DNA from: CANJIV01 sp046330225
Lineage (GTDB): Bacteria > Actinomycetota > Thermoleophilia > Solirubrobacterales > Solirubrobacteraceae
Assembly (NCBI GenBank): GCA_046330225.1
Contig: JAXLTD010000006.1
Coordinates: 124,001 to 188,000 of the forward strand
Direction: 5' to 3'
Length of the DNA stretch: 64,000 nucleotides
Below are positions 41,719 through 49,540 of this stretch, piece after piece (positions within the stretch are counted from its first letter, which is position 1; the number at the start of each line of letters is the position of its first letter). The translations under genes were made by a program, and so were the position numbers. The notes under the pieces were generated by a model, which ran no database searches, was not told where the DNA came from, and worked only from the letters and a program-made list of their open reading frames with translations.

Positions 41719-42753
41719 ATGTCGGCACGCGAGCGCAGTGAGTCACCGGCGTCGACCCGGCACGATCGGCACATGCGGAGTGAAGCCGAGATCGAACCGC
41801 TCCGGTCGGCCGTACCTCGACCTCGCGGACGGCTGGGTGAACGATCCCCAGATGCAGCGCTCGCAGCGGTGGCGGCCCGCCAATTCGGCGTCGTCTCGCG
41901 CCGCCAGGCCATCGCCGCCGGATTCACGCGCCACGGCATCCAGCACGCGCTCTCCCGTGGCCGCCTCCACCTGCTGCACCGCGGCGTCTACGCGGTCGGG
42001 CACCCCGGGATCGCCGAAGCCGGTCGCTGGATGGCCGCCGTGCTGGCAGGAGGTGTCAGGGCCGTGCTGAGCCATCGATCCGCGGCGGCGCTCTGGCGCA
42101 TGCGGCGCGATGGTGCCGGGATCGCCGAGATCACGGTGCCGGGATCGCGCGGCCCGCGGGCGGGCCTGGTGCTGCACCGGGGACGGCTCGCGGACGACGA
42201 GATCTCGATGGCTGAGGGGATCCCGGTGACCGCACCCGCGCGCACGCTCCTCGACCTGGCCGCCGTGATCCCGGCGCAAGCGCTTCGCCTGGCCGCCGCG
42301 GAAGCCGAGGTGCTGCGGCTGGCCGACGCCTCGAGCCTCGCGGGCACGCTCGAGCGTCACCCCGGCGTGCGTGGAGCCACGGCCCTGCGCGCGATCGTGG
42401 ACGGTGCGGTCGGGCCTCCGGGCATCACGCGCAGCGAGCTCGAGCATCGGTTCCTTCGGTTCCTCGCCCGGCGGCGGCTTCCGCTCCCCGCGACGAACGT
42501 CCGGCTCCGCGCGGGCGGGCGGTGGTTCGAGGCCGATTGCGTCTGGGCCGAGGCGCGCCTCGTCGTCGAGCTCGACGGCGCCGCCGCCCACCACACGGCG
42601 GCGGCCTTCGAGCGCGACCGTGCCCGTGACCGCGCGCTTCAGGCCGCCGGCTGGCGCGTCGTGCAGATCACGTGGCGTCAGCTCCACGAGGCCCCTGACC
42701 AGATCGCCCGCGAGCTGCGGGCCCTCCTCCGCGCAGGCCGCCCCTCGGACTGA
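41719..42753 (+). CDS. AbiEi-type N-terminal domain plus DUF559 endonuclease-like domain
   Basis: A 344-residue protein. Residues about 45-95 form a winged-helix AbiEi antitoxin-like domain (ARQFGVVSRRQAIAAGF, then HRGVYAVGHP). The C-terminal 110 residues match DUF559, related to Vsr/PD-(D/E)xK nucleases: FEADCVWAEARLVVELDG and ALQAAGWRVVQITWRQL. No partner toxin gene is adjacent. It has no evident link to motility and may have been inserted, being bounded by an imperfect inverted repeat. The start is uncertain: ATG 41719 or 41773. Confidence 0.75.
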   Translation: MSARERSESPASTRHDRHMRSEAEIEPLRSAVPRPRGRLGERSPDAALAAVAARQFGVVSRRQAIAAGFTRHGIQHALSRGRLHLLHRGVYAVGHPGIAEAGRWMAAVLAGGVRAVLSHRSAAALWRMRRDGAGIAEITVPGSRGPRAGLVLHRGRLADDEISMAEGIPVTAPARTLLDLAAVIPAQALRLAAAEAEVLRLADASSLAGTLERHPGVRGATALRAIVDGAVGPPGITRSELEHRFLRFLARRRLPLPATNVRLRAGGRWFEADCVWAEARLVVELDGAAAHHTAAAFERDRARDRALQAAGWRVVQITWRQLHEAPDQIARELRALLRAGRPSD

Positions 42754-42770
42754 GGTTGCGGTTCGACCGG
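42750..42770. repeat. right arm of the imperfect inverted repeat, overlapping the stop codon
   Basis: Partner of 41572-41592. It contains the TGA of the AbiEi/DUF559 gene. The bases 42761-42785 also form a hairpin (10-bp arms, one A-C mismatch, loop CTCAG), so part of this arm may simply be a terminator. Confidence 0.45.
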
Positions 42771-42903
42771 CTCAGCCGGCCGAACGTCAGGCTCGTGACG
42801 GGCGCTAGGCGCGCCGCTGCGACGGGTCCGGCGCGCGCCGACGTTGGGAGCGGGCCCGCCGGGGACGGCAGCGCCCCCGGTGCGAGCCGAGCTCTGCGGC
42901 GGC

Positions 42904-44259
42904 CTACGCGCCGAATGCCGCGTTGACCGCCTCGCGCGGGTCGCCGTGCCCGTTGCCGTTTCCGTTGCCGTTGCCGTTGGTCGTCCGCGGGACGCTGGCC
43001 ACCGCGCCGGAGTCGTGGGCGTCGCCGCCTGTCGACAGCGTGGCGAGCGTGTCGGCGCCCTGCGCGACCTCGCGGGACGCCTCGTTGAGGTCCCGGGCGC
43101 TCGCCGCAATCGAATCGACGCCGACCCGCAGCACGCTGATCCGCTCGGCCACCGCCTCGGACGATTCGCGAACCTCGTCGAGGCTCTGGCGCAGCTGGTC
43201 GGTCTGGCCCTGGACCGCCTCGACCGAATCGTCGGTCTGGGCCAGCGCCTCTTCGACGGCCTTGATCGCCTTCGACGAGCCCTCGTTGAGCTGCGAGATC
43301 GCCCCGAGGCTCTTGCGCGTGTCGGTCGCGAGCTTCCGCACTTCCTCGGCGACGACCGCGAAGCCGCGCCCGTGCTCGCCGGCGCGGGCTGCCTCGATCG
43401 CCGCGTTCAGCGACAGGAGGTTGGTCTGGTCGGCGATGCGCTCGATCGACGAGACGATCGACTCGATCTCGTTGGTCTGGCTCACGACGACGCCGAGCTG
43501 CTCGCGGACCTGGTCGACCGCGGTGCGCGTGTCGGCCACGGCCTCGGCCGTGCTGTCCATGGCATCGGAGCCGGCCTTCGCCGCGCCCACGGACGTGTCG
43601 AGCGCCGCGGTGGACTCCTCAGCCTGGTCGACCATGCTCTCGGTCGTGCCGAGCATCGTCTCGGTGCTGGCGTGCGCCTCCTCGGCCGCCGCCGCGAGGG
43701 TCTCCGACAGGGAGGAGATGCGCGTCACCATCTCGTCCTTCTTCTCCTCGCGCCGGTTGATGAAGCTCTGGACCACGATCGACATGTCGGTCTGCGCGGC
43801 CCGGCGGTAGGCGACGAGCGCCTTGAACAGCGTCTCGGGGTCGTCCCGATGCGCCTCGACCAGGCGGGCGAAGACGACCTCGTCGATCTTCAGGTACGCG
43901 CCCAGGTAGGCGCCGAGGGGAAGCTCGATCCGGTCGTGCACGACGCCGATGTACTCGCGCCCCTTGACCGTCTCGTCGTCGTACCGCCCGGAGAACATCG
44001 ACGACCAGTACCGCTTGAGCGTCGCGGTGAGGCGGTCGATGTTCGAGTTCGACTCGATGATGCGCTTGAGGTTGGGCTCTTGCAGGACCCGGCCGTAGAA
44101 GTTCTTCGCAACCGCATCGCCGTCGGCGCTCAGGTCATTGGCCGCGAGGATCGCCAGATCCTCCTCGTTGAGGTCGCACAGGGCGACGATCGCAGCCCAG
44201 TCGGGGTTGTTGATGCGGACCCGCGCCCCGGAGGTCACGGGCAGGCTCACGTCGGACAT
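42904..44259 (-). CDS. globin-coupled chemoreceptor (HemAT-like aerotaxis sensor)
   Basis: A 451-residue soluble receptor. Residues 1-175 are a protoglobin domain with the probable proximal haem ligand His108 in REYIGVVHDRIELPLGAY. The rest is a signalling domain with the conserved tip IADQTNLLSLNAAIEAARAG. It has no membrane segment. HemAT proteins bind oxygen and steer cells along oxygen gradients. The C-terminal tail has Gly-Asn repeats (TNGNGNGNGNGHGD). AAAGGAG precedes the ATG. It is divergent from the GGDEF-EAL gene; both have sigma-28 promoters. Confidence 0.93.
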   Translation of the reverse strand: MSDVSLPVTSGARVRINNPDWAAIVALCDLNEEDLAILAANDLSADGDAVAKNFYGRVLQEPNLKRIIESNSNIDRLTATLKRYWSSMFSGRYDDETVKGREYIGVVHDRIELPLGAYLGAYLKIDEVVFARLVEAHRDDPETLFKALVAYRRAAQTDMSIVVQSFINRREEKKDEMVTRISSLSETLAAAAEEAHASTETMLGTTESMVDQAEESTAALDTSVGAAKAGSDAMDSTAEAVADTRTAVDQVREQLGVVVSQTNEIESIVSSIERIADQTNLLSLNAAIEAARAGEHGRGFAVVAEEVRKLATDTRKSLGAISQLNEGSSKAIKAVEEALAQTDDSVEAVQGQTDQLRQSLDEVRESSEAVAERISVLRVGVDSIAASARDLNEASREVAQGADTLATLSTGGDAHDSGAVASVPRTTNGNGNGNGNGHGDPREAVNAAFGA

Positions 44260-44295
44260 GCGGGGCTTCGCTCCTTTGCGGGGGACACGGCCCCG

Positions 44296-44322
44296 TAGTC
44301 GTCCGCACCGCGCCAGAGTTGA
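44296..44322 (-). promoter_or_regulatory. sigma-28 type promoter of the globin-coupled receptor
   Basis: On the minus strand: TCAA (44322-44319), 15 bases, GACGACTA (44303-44296), the same -10 variant as at 8455. A leader of about 30 bases carries the ribosome binding site. Confidence 0.7.
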
Positions 44323-44379
44323 GCGTCAGCTCCGGCCGGCGGGGCGGGTGAGTCCCGGGCGCGCGCGAGGCCGAGCCGT

Positions 44380-44406
44380 TCAAGCCTCTGACGGCCCGTC
44401 CGAACA
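44380..44406 (+). promoter_or_regulatory. sigma-28 type promoter of the GGDEF-EAL gene
   Basis: TCAA (44380-44383), 15 bases, TCCGAACA (44399-44406). The -10 is the weakest of the set. The ATG at 44414 is seven bases downstream. Confidence 0.58.
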
Positions 44407-44413
44407 CTGGGGC

Positions 44414-46219
44414 ATGACGTCGGCTTCCCAGGCTGAGGGCTCGGCGCGGGCCCGCGGGCTGCCCGGAGGGGCCGCCCCGCCAGGCCTCGGCGAACGTGTC
44501 GTCTCGGACTCGACCGACGCGCAGACCCTGCTCGATTCCATGAGCGCGCCGACAGCGATCGTCGACGCCGATGGCCTGGTCGTCCAGGTCAACCGGGCCT
44601 GGCGCGAGGACCCTGTGTGCGCCGTGTGCGCCTACGGCACGCCGTACGGGAGCACCGGCGGGCCCGGGCCGGAGGTCCTCGCGCCCTTGCTCGACGGCGC
44701 CGAGCAGACGGTCCTCGCCGACGTCCGCGACGACCGCTCTGGCCGCTGGCTGCAGGTGCAGGCATCCCGCATCTCGACGGGGGGCGCGATGGTCTCCCAC
44801 GTCGACGTGACCGACGCCCGGGCGGCGGTCGTCGACCTCGCCTTGCGCGCCTCCAACGACCCCCTGACCGGCCTGTCGAACCGGCGCGCCTTCCTCGAGC
44901 GCCTCCGCGACGCGATGGACCACGGCTACCGCGTCGCGGTCATCTTCCTCGACCTCGACCACTTCAAGCTCGTCAACGACACGGGCGGCCACCACCACGG
45001 GGACGCGCTGCTCCAGCACGTGGCCGAGCGCATCGGCGCGGCCGTGCGGCCGAGCGACGTCGTCGCCCGCCTCGGGGGCGACGAGTTCGCCGTCCTCTGC
45101 ATCGAGATCGACGAGCACGCGGCCCTCGCCGTGGCCGAGCGGATCCGGGCCGCCATGGTGCCTGCTGTCACGATCGGAGACCAGGAGCGCCACGTCACCG
45201 TGAGCGTGGGGTGCCGCACGTGGGCCGCGCAGGACGGGGCGCACAACGAGCACGACCTCGTCCGCGATGCGGACGCCGCGATGTACCAGGCGAAGGCCGG
45301 CGGCCGCAACCGCGTGCACGTGTTCTCGGACGAGACGCGCCAGCAGGTGCTGCGACGGGTCGAGCTCGAGGACCAGCTGCGCAAGGCGCTCGGCTCCGGG
45401 GTCATCCGGCCCCACTACCAGCCGATCGTCGACCTGCGAAGCGGCCGGGTCGTCGGAGCAGAAGCCCTTCTGCGCTGGCCGGGCGGGCCTGGCCCGGACG
45501 AGTTCGTCCCGGTGGCCGAGGAGACCGGGCTCATCGTGGCGCTCGGCTCGACCGTCGTGGAGGACGCGTGCGCCCAGCTCGCCCGGTGGACGGCAGAGGG
45601 CCTCGACGACCTCACGGTTACGATCAACGTGTCCCCCCGCCAGATTGGCGACCCCACCTTCGTCGAGCACCTGGTTTCGTGCATCGACCGGCACGGCGTC
45701 GCCCCCGCCCGGCTCTGCCTCGAGCTCACGGAGTCCGCGTTCCAGGCCCCCGACGCCGCCCGCCTGGCGGCGCTCGACGAGGTCACCGCGCTGGGCGCCT
45801 ACCTCGCGATCGACGACTTCGGGACGGGGTTCTCCTCGCTCAGCCAGCTCAAGCGCCTGCCGGTCGAGGCCCTCAAGATCGACCGCGGCTTCGTCGACGG
45901 CCTGGGCTCGGACCCCGACGACAGCGCCATCGTCGCCTCCATCCTCAGCCTCGCCCGGGCGATGGGCCTGCATGTCGTCGCCGAGGGCGTCGAAACCGCG
46001 GCGCAGGCCTCCGAACTGCTGGCCCTCGGCTGCGTGACCGGCCAGGGCTGGCTCTACGCCAAGGCCATGCCCGCCGAGGAGCTTGCCGCCCACGCCCGAG
46101 CTCTGCTCGCCGACCCGCCGGCCGACATCGAGCCGGCCACCGCGCCGGCCCGCACCCAGGCCGAGGCCAGCCTCGTCGCCGAGGCGCTCTTCCAGCTCGG
46201 CGTGGAGGCGGCAACGTGA
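44414..46219 (+). CDS. PAS-GGDEF-EAL protein, c-di-GMP turnover
   Basis: A 601-residue cytoplasmic protein. A PAS-like N-terminal domain (about 35-135) precedes a GGDEF domain with intact GGDEF at 221-225 and a product-inhibition site (RPSD five residues before it). An EAL domain starts with EAL at 350-352 and keeps LELTES, DDFGTGFSSLS, LKIDRGFV and VVAEGVET. Both making and breaking c-di-GMP look possible. With the HD-GYP and PilZ proteins it forms a c-di-GMP circuit in the motility locus. No ribosome binding site is seen. Confidence 0.92.
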   Translation: MTSASQAEGSARARGLPGGAAPPGLGERVVSDSTDAQTLLDSMSAPTAIVDADGLVVQVNRAWREDPVCAVCAYGTPYGSTGGPGPEVLAPLLDGAEQTVLADVRDDRSGRWLQVQASRISTGGAMVSHVDVTDARAAVVDLALRASNDPLTGLSNRRAFLERLRDAMDHGYRVAVIFLDLDHFKLVNDTGGHHHGDALLQHVAERIGAAVRPSDVVARLGGDEFAVLCIEIDEHAALAVAERIRAAMVPAVTIGDQERHVTVSVGCRTWAAQDGAHNEHDLVRDADAAMYQAKAGGRNRVHVFSDETRQQVLRRVELEDQLRKALGSGVIRPHYQPIVDLRSGRVVGAEALLRWPGGPGPDEFVPVAEETGLIVALGSTVVEDACAQLARWTAEGLDDLTVTINVSPRQIGDPTFVEHLVSCIDRHGVAPARLCLELTESAFQAPDAARLAALDEVTALGAYLAIDDFGTGFSSLSQLKRLPVEALKIDRGFVDGLGSDPDDSAIVASILSLARAMGLHVVAEGVETAAQASELLALGCVTGQGWLYAKAMPAEELAAHARALLADPPADIEPATAPARTQAEASLVAEALFQLGVEAAT

Positions 46220-46986
46220 CGGCCGCGGCCGGCCTCGCCGCCGCTGCCGGGCTCGCCGTGCTGGGCCTCGGGGCCCTCGCGGCCCGCGATCTGTTCAAGG
46301 CCGGCCTGTCCCGGCCAACGTCGCGCTTCGGGCTGGCGTTCCTGCTCGTCACGGTCACGCTCGGGCCGCACTTCCTGGCGATCGCCGCCGTCGCCCGGAT
46401 GGACGGGACCGCCCCGGCTCCGCTGCTCGAGATCACGGTGGTGGCGGCGCTCCTCCCCGCTGCGGCCTTCCTCGCGCTGCGCATCGAGCGGCTCGGCGGC
46501 GGCCGCGGCGACCGCACCGTCGCCGGCACCCCGGCCTGGCTCCGGGCCGGCGCGTGGGCGACCGCCCTCGGCACCGGCGCGGCGCTCGGGCAGGCGGTCG
46601 TCGTCGCGAGCCATGACGGCCTCACCTGGCTGGCCGCGCCGAGCCTCGTGCTCGCCGCGGCCTACGCCTGCGTGGCCGTGCTGGTCCTCACCGCCCAGCA
46701 GCGGCGCCGCGCCGCCGCCGGCGGCTGGTCGGCCTCGGGCATCGCCCTGGCCGGACTCTTCCTCGCCGCCGGCCTGGCGGAGGCCGCCGGCGCGGCGACG
46801 AGCGGGACCAGCGACGCGGCGCTCGCGATCGACCTCGCCGGGGCGCCCGCGGCGCTCTACCTCATCTGGAGCGCATGGCGCCTGAACCACGCGGCCCGCG
46901 CCGAGACCGCCGTGCCGGGACGGCCCCGGCGTGGCGACGCCCCGACCCGGCGTTCCTCTCCCTGGGTGCGCCCGGCGCGGAGCTAG
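46216..46986 (+). CDS. multi-pass membrane protein, function unknown
   Basis: A 256-residue protein with about seven hydrophobic segments (for example AAAAGLAVLGLGALAA, FGLAFLLVTVTLGPHFL, VVAALLPAAAFLAL). GTG 46216 overlaps the GGDEF-EAL stop, so the two are translationally coupled. It may be the membrane partner or sensor for that enzyme. The tail is basic. I do not recognise the family. Confidence 0.72.
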   Translation: MTAAAGLAAAAGLAVLGLGALAARDLFKAGLSRPTSRFGLAFLLVTVTLGPHFLAIAAVARMDGTAPAPLLEITVVAALLPAAAFLALRIERLGGGRGDRTVAGTPAWLRAGAWATALGTGAALGQAVVVASHDGLTWLAAPSLVLAAAYACVAVLVLTAQQRRRAAAGGWSASGIALAGLFLAAGLAEAAGAATSGTSDAALAIDLAGAPAALYLIWSAWRLNHAARAETAVPGRPRRGDAPTRRSSPWVRPARS

Positions 46987-47001
46987 CCCGCCCTGCACCG
47001 C

Positions 47002-47029
47002 TCAAGCCCTGGCGGCGGCCGGCCGATGA
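47002..47029 (+). promoter_or_regulatory. distal sigma-28-like promoter of the response regulator gene
   Basis: TCAA (47002-47005), 16 bases, GCCGATGA (47022-47029). The spacer is one base longer than in the other sites. It would give a leader of about 60 bases. Confidence 0.5.
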
Positions 47030-47058
47030 CCTGGGTGCGGGCCGCTGCCGGCCGGTCC

Positions 47059-47086
47059 TAAAGCTCGGCACCCTGCGTGCCGATGA
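47059..47086 (+). promoter_or_regulatory. proximal sigma-28-like promoter of the response regulator gene
   Basis: TAAA (47059-47062), 16 bases, GCCGATGA (47079-47086). Same -10 and same longer spacer as the distal copy. GTG 47093 is six bases downstream, predicting a leaderless transcript. Confidence 0.58.
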
Positions 47087-47092
47087 AGCCGC

Positions 47093-47767
47093 GTGGCCCT
47101 CGCCCCGGACGCAACGACGCACGCGACATCTCGCGTTGCCGAGCGCCCGCTGTCGGTTGTCGTGGTCGAGGACCACCCCGTCATGCGCGAGGGCATCGAG
47201 CGGTCCATGGCCGTGCGCGGGCACGAGGTCGCGGCGGCCGCCGACTCCGCCGACGAGGCGTACGGCCTCATCCTCCGCCATCCGCCCGACGTCGTCCTGA
47301 CCGACATTCACCTCACGCGCGGCACGGGCATCGAGCTGACCCGCCGCCTGCTGCGCCACGACCCCGGGCTCGGCGTCGTCATCTACAGCGGACAGTCCGA
47401 CCAGGCGCTGCTTCAGGAGGGCCTGGACTGCGGGGCGCGCGGGTTCGCGCTCAAGTCCGGCGCCCCCGCCGAGCTCCTCGGCGCGATCGAGCGCGTGGCC
47501 GACGGCGGCACCTATCTCGATCCGCGCCTGGGCGACCTCCTGCGCCGGCGCGGGGCCGGCAGCGGCATCGGCTCGCTCTCGCCCCGGGAACGGGAGATCT
47601 TGCAGCTCCTGGCCCGGGGCCTGACCGGGGAGGAGGTCGCCGACGCACTCGTCCTCTCCTCCGAGACGGTGCGCACGCACATCCGCAACGCGATGACGAA
47701 GCTCAGCGCCACGACCCGGATCCGCGCGGTCGTGCTCGCGCTGGCGCGCGGCGAGATCGATCCGTAG
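47093..47767 (+). CDS. LuxR/NarL-family response regulator
   Basis: A 224-residue regulator. Receiver domain: acidic pair in VVVEDHPVM, phosphoacceptor Asp in VVLTDIHLTRGTG, and Lys in GFALKSGAP. The C-terminal helix-turn-helix is of the LuxR type (LSPREREILQLLARGLTGEE, then LSSETVRTHIRNAMTKL). No cognate kinase is adjacent. Expression from sigma-28-like promoters suggests it acts after FliA, perhaps on late or cell-cycle genes. GTG 47093 is chosen from the promoter distance and because no ribosome binding site is visible. Confidence 0.88.
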   Translation: MALAPDATTHATSRVAERPLSVVVVEDHPVMREGIERSMAVRGHEVAAAADSADEAYGLILRHPPDVVLTDIHLTRGTGIELTRRLLRHDPGLGVVIYSGQSDQALLQEGLDCGARGFALKSGAPAELLGAIERVADGGTYLDPRLGDLLRRRGAGSGIGSLSPREREILQLLARGLTGEEVADALVLSSETVRTHIRNAMTKLSATTRIRAVVLALARGEIDP

Positions 47768-47850
47768 CCGACGGTTCCGGGCGGCGGGGCGGCGGAGCCC
47801 GTCATCCGCGGGCACGGCGTTGTGGAATCACTCGGCCGGTTCCGCACGGC

Positions 47851-47876
47851 GGGCCCGCCGCAGGTGCGGCGGGCCC
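47851..47876. terminator. bidirectional hairpin between the response regulator and fliC2
   Basis: GGGCCCGCCGC (47851-47861) pairs perfectly with GCGGCGGGCCC (47866-47876) around an AGGT loop. It lies between convergent genes and may stop transcription from both sides. No T tract. Confidence 0.65.
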
Positions 47877-47902
47877 GGGACGGCGGCGGCAGTGGCCCGC
47901 GG

Positions 47903-48712
47903 CTAGCCGCGGAGCAGAGTGAGCACGCTTTGCGGGCTCTGATTGGCCTGCGCGAGCATGCTCGTGCCGGCCTGCTGCAGGATCTGGTACTTGGTCATCG
48001 AGACCATCTCGGCGGCCATGTCCACGTCGCGGATCCGGCTCTCGGACGCCATCAGGTTCTCCTGGTAGGTCGCGAGGTTGTTCAGCGTGTGCTCGAGGCG
48101 GTTCTGGACCGCGCCAAACTCCGCGCGCTGGGTGGAGACTGCGCTGATGGCGGCATCGATCTCCGAGATGTCGGTCGTGCCCGTGGTGGTCAGGGCCGCG
48201 AACGCGGATCCGACCGCGGTGCCGAGGCTGACGGTGGCGACGGAGATGATCTCGCCGTCGTTGGCGCCGACCTGGAAGCTGATCGACGCGGACGCGCTCA
48301 GCAGCTTGATGCCGTTGAACTCGGCCGACGTGCCGATCCGCTCGATCTCGGACGCAAGCTGGTTGACCTCGGACTGGATCGCCGTCTGGTCGCTGACCGA
48401 GTTCGAGCCGTTCTTGTACTGCACCGCCAGCTCGCGGACGCGCTGGAGCATCGCGTGAACGGTGCTCAGCGAGCCCTCGGCGGTCTGCACCATCGAGACG
48501 GCGTCCTGCGCGTTGCGCTGCGCCTGGCCCAGGCCAGTCGACTGCGCCCGCAGGCGCTCCGAGATGGCCAGGCCGGCGGCGTCGTCGGCCGCGCGGTTGA
48601 TCCGCAGGCCCGACGACAGGCGCTCCATCGAGCCAGACAGCTTGGTGCTGTTGGCGACGAGCTGGCGGTGGGCGTTGAACGCCTCGATGTTGTTGTTGAT
48701 CCTGAGTGACAT
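47903..48712 (-). CDS. fliC: flagellin (copy 2)
   Basis: A 269-residue short flagellin. It matches copy 1 across the D0-D1 core and differs mainly at 19-27, 139-180 and 190-200. It lies 54 bases after csrA on the same strand, with no sigma-28 promoter of its own and only a distant AGGAG (about 16 bases before the ATG). It lacks the AUGGA hairpins of copy 1. It is therefore probably made at a lower level, as part of the flgK-flgL-fliW-csrA message. The two flagellin genes are in inverted orientation. Confidence 0.95.
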   Translation of the reverse strand: MSLRINNNIEAFNAHRQLVANSTKLSGSMERLSSGLRINRAADDAAGLAISERLRAQSTGLGQAQRNAQDAVSMVQTAEGSLSTVHAMLQRVRELAVQYKNGSNSVSDQTAIQSEVNQLASEIERIGTSAEFNGIKLLSASASISFQVGANDGEIISVATVSLGTAVGSAFAALTTTGTTDISEIDAAISAVSTQRAEFGAVQNRLEHTLNNLATYQENLMASESRIRDVDMAAEMVSMTKYQILQQAGTSMLAQANQSPQSVLTLLRG

Positions 48713-48766
48713 GGCTGTGGTCTCTTCTGCTCCTGGACGAGGGACGAGGTGACGAGGGGACTGCGG

Positions 48767-49003
48767 TCAGACGGAGGCCTCGGCCTCCGGGGCGGCGGCG
48801 CGTTCCAGCGCCTCGGGCTCGGTGGTCGCGGCGGCGCGGTTCTCGGCACTGACGGCCTCCCACACCTCCTGGCGGTACACCGGCAGCGAGCGCGGGGCCT
48901 CGATGCCGAGGCGCACGGTGTTGCCGCTGATGTCGATGATCTTCACGACGACGTCGTCGCCGATGCGGATGATCTCTTCGGCCCGGCGAGTGATGATGAG
49001 CAC
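48767..49003 (-). CDS. csrA: CsrA, RNA-binding translational regulator
   Basis: A 78-residue CsrA: LIITRRAEEIIRIGDDVVV, GNTVRLGIEAPRSLPVYRQE and an acidic Ala-rich tail of about 20 residues that is longer than usual. The dimer binds GGA motifs in RNA hairpins and blocks ribosome binding; in Bacillus it represses flagellin. GTG 49003 is chosen because AAGGAGG lies seven bases upstream. It lies between fliW (its antagonist) and a flagellin gene (its likely target). Confidence 0.95.
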   Translation of the reverse strand: MLIITRRAEEIIRIGDDVVVKIIDISGNTVRLGIEAPRSLPVYRQEVWEAVSAENRAAATTEPEALERAAAPEAEASV

Positions 49004-49040
49004 GCGGATTCCTCCTTGGACGGACGCGCTGGAAGGAGGC

Positions 49041-49496
49041 CTAGGCGGCTTCCCGGTCCCGGTCGTTGGCCAGGCCGGCAAGGAGCGGCGCCTGGAGCAC
49101 CGCGCTCGGCGACTCGTTGAGCACCTGGAAGCCCCGGCCGGCGCTCACGAGGATCGGAGCCCGCAGATTCGCGGCGAAGTCCTCGAGGGCATCAGCGGCC
49201 CGGACGGTCACGTAGACCTCGGTGTCCTGGGCCGAGTCGAGCCCGATGCGGGCGGCCTCGTCGTCGGAGATCTCGACTTCGTACTCGCCGAAGAACCGCC
49301 AGGGGTTCACCACGGGCAGGGCGAACTCGCCGTCGTCGAGCGACTGGAGCCACAGGAACGTCGAGTCCTCCTCGCGCGCGAGCAGGGTGTAGCGGGTTCC
49401 GGAGATGCCGATGAGCCCCGAGGGGAACTCGAGCTCGGCCTCCGGCGCGACGTCGATCGTCCCGAACCGGGACGACACGATCGTGGTGGTGGACAT
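49041..49496 (-). CDS. fliW: FliW, flagellin-binding antagonist of CsrA
   Basis: A 151-residue FliW. Family features: SSRFGTIDVAPEAELEFPSG, FLWLQSLDDGEFALPVVNPW and NLRAPILVSAGRGFQVL. FliW binds flagellin; when flagellin has been exported, FliW is free to bind and inhibit CsrA. ATG 49496 is chosen since AAGGAGG lies nine to ten bases upstream; ATG 49544 would overlap flgL. It is followed after 37 bases by csrA. Confidence 0.93.
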   Translation of the reverse strand: MSTTTIVSSRFGTIDVAPEAELEFPSGLIGISGTRYTLLAREEDSTFLWLQSLDDGEFALPVVNPWRFFGEYEVEISDDEAARIGLDSAQDTEVYVTVRAADALEDFAANLRAPILVSAGRGFQVLNESPSAVLQAPLLAGLANDRDREAA

Positions 49497-49540
49497 GCGG
49501 TGCGATCCTCCTTGGATCGGGGTTTGCCGTCTCGAGTCGC

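Noticed and set aside
42949..42985. Hexanucleotide repeat in the globin receptor tail as a phase-variation tract
   Set aside because: The unit is six bases (Gly-Asn codons), so length changes keep the frame; it only alters a flexible tail.
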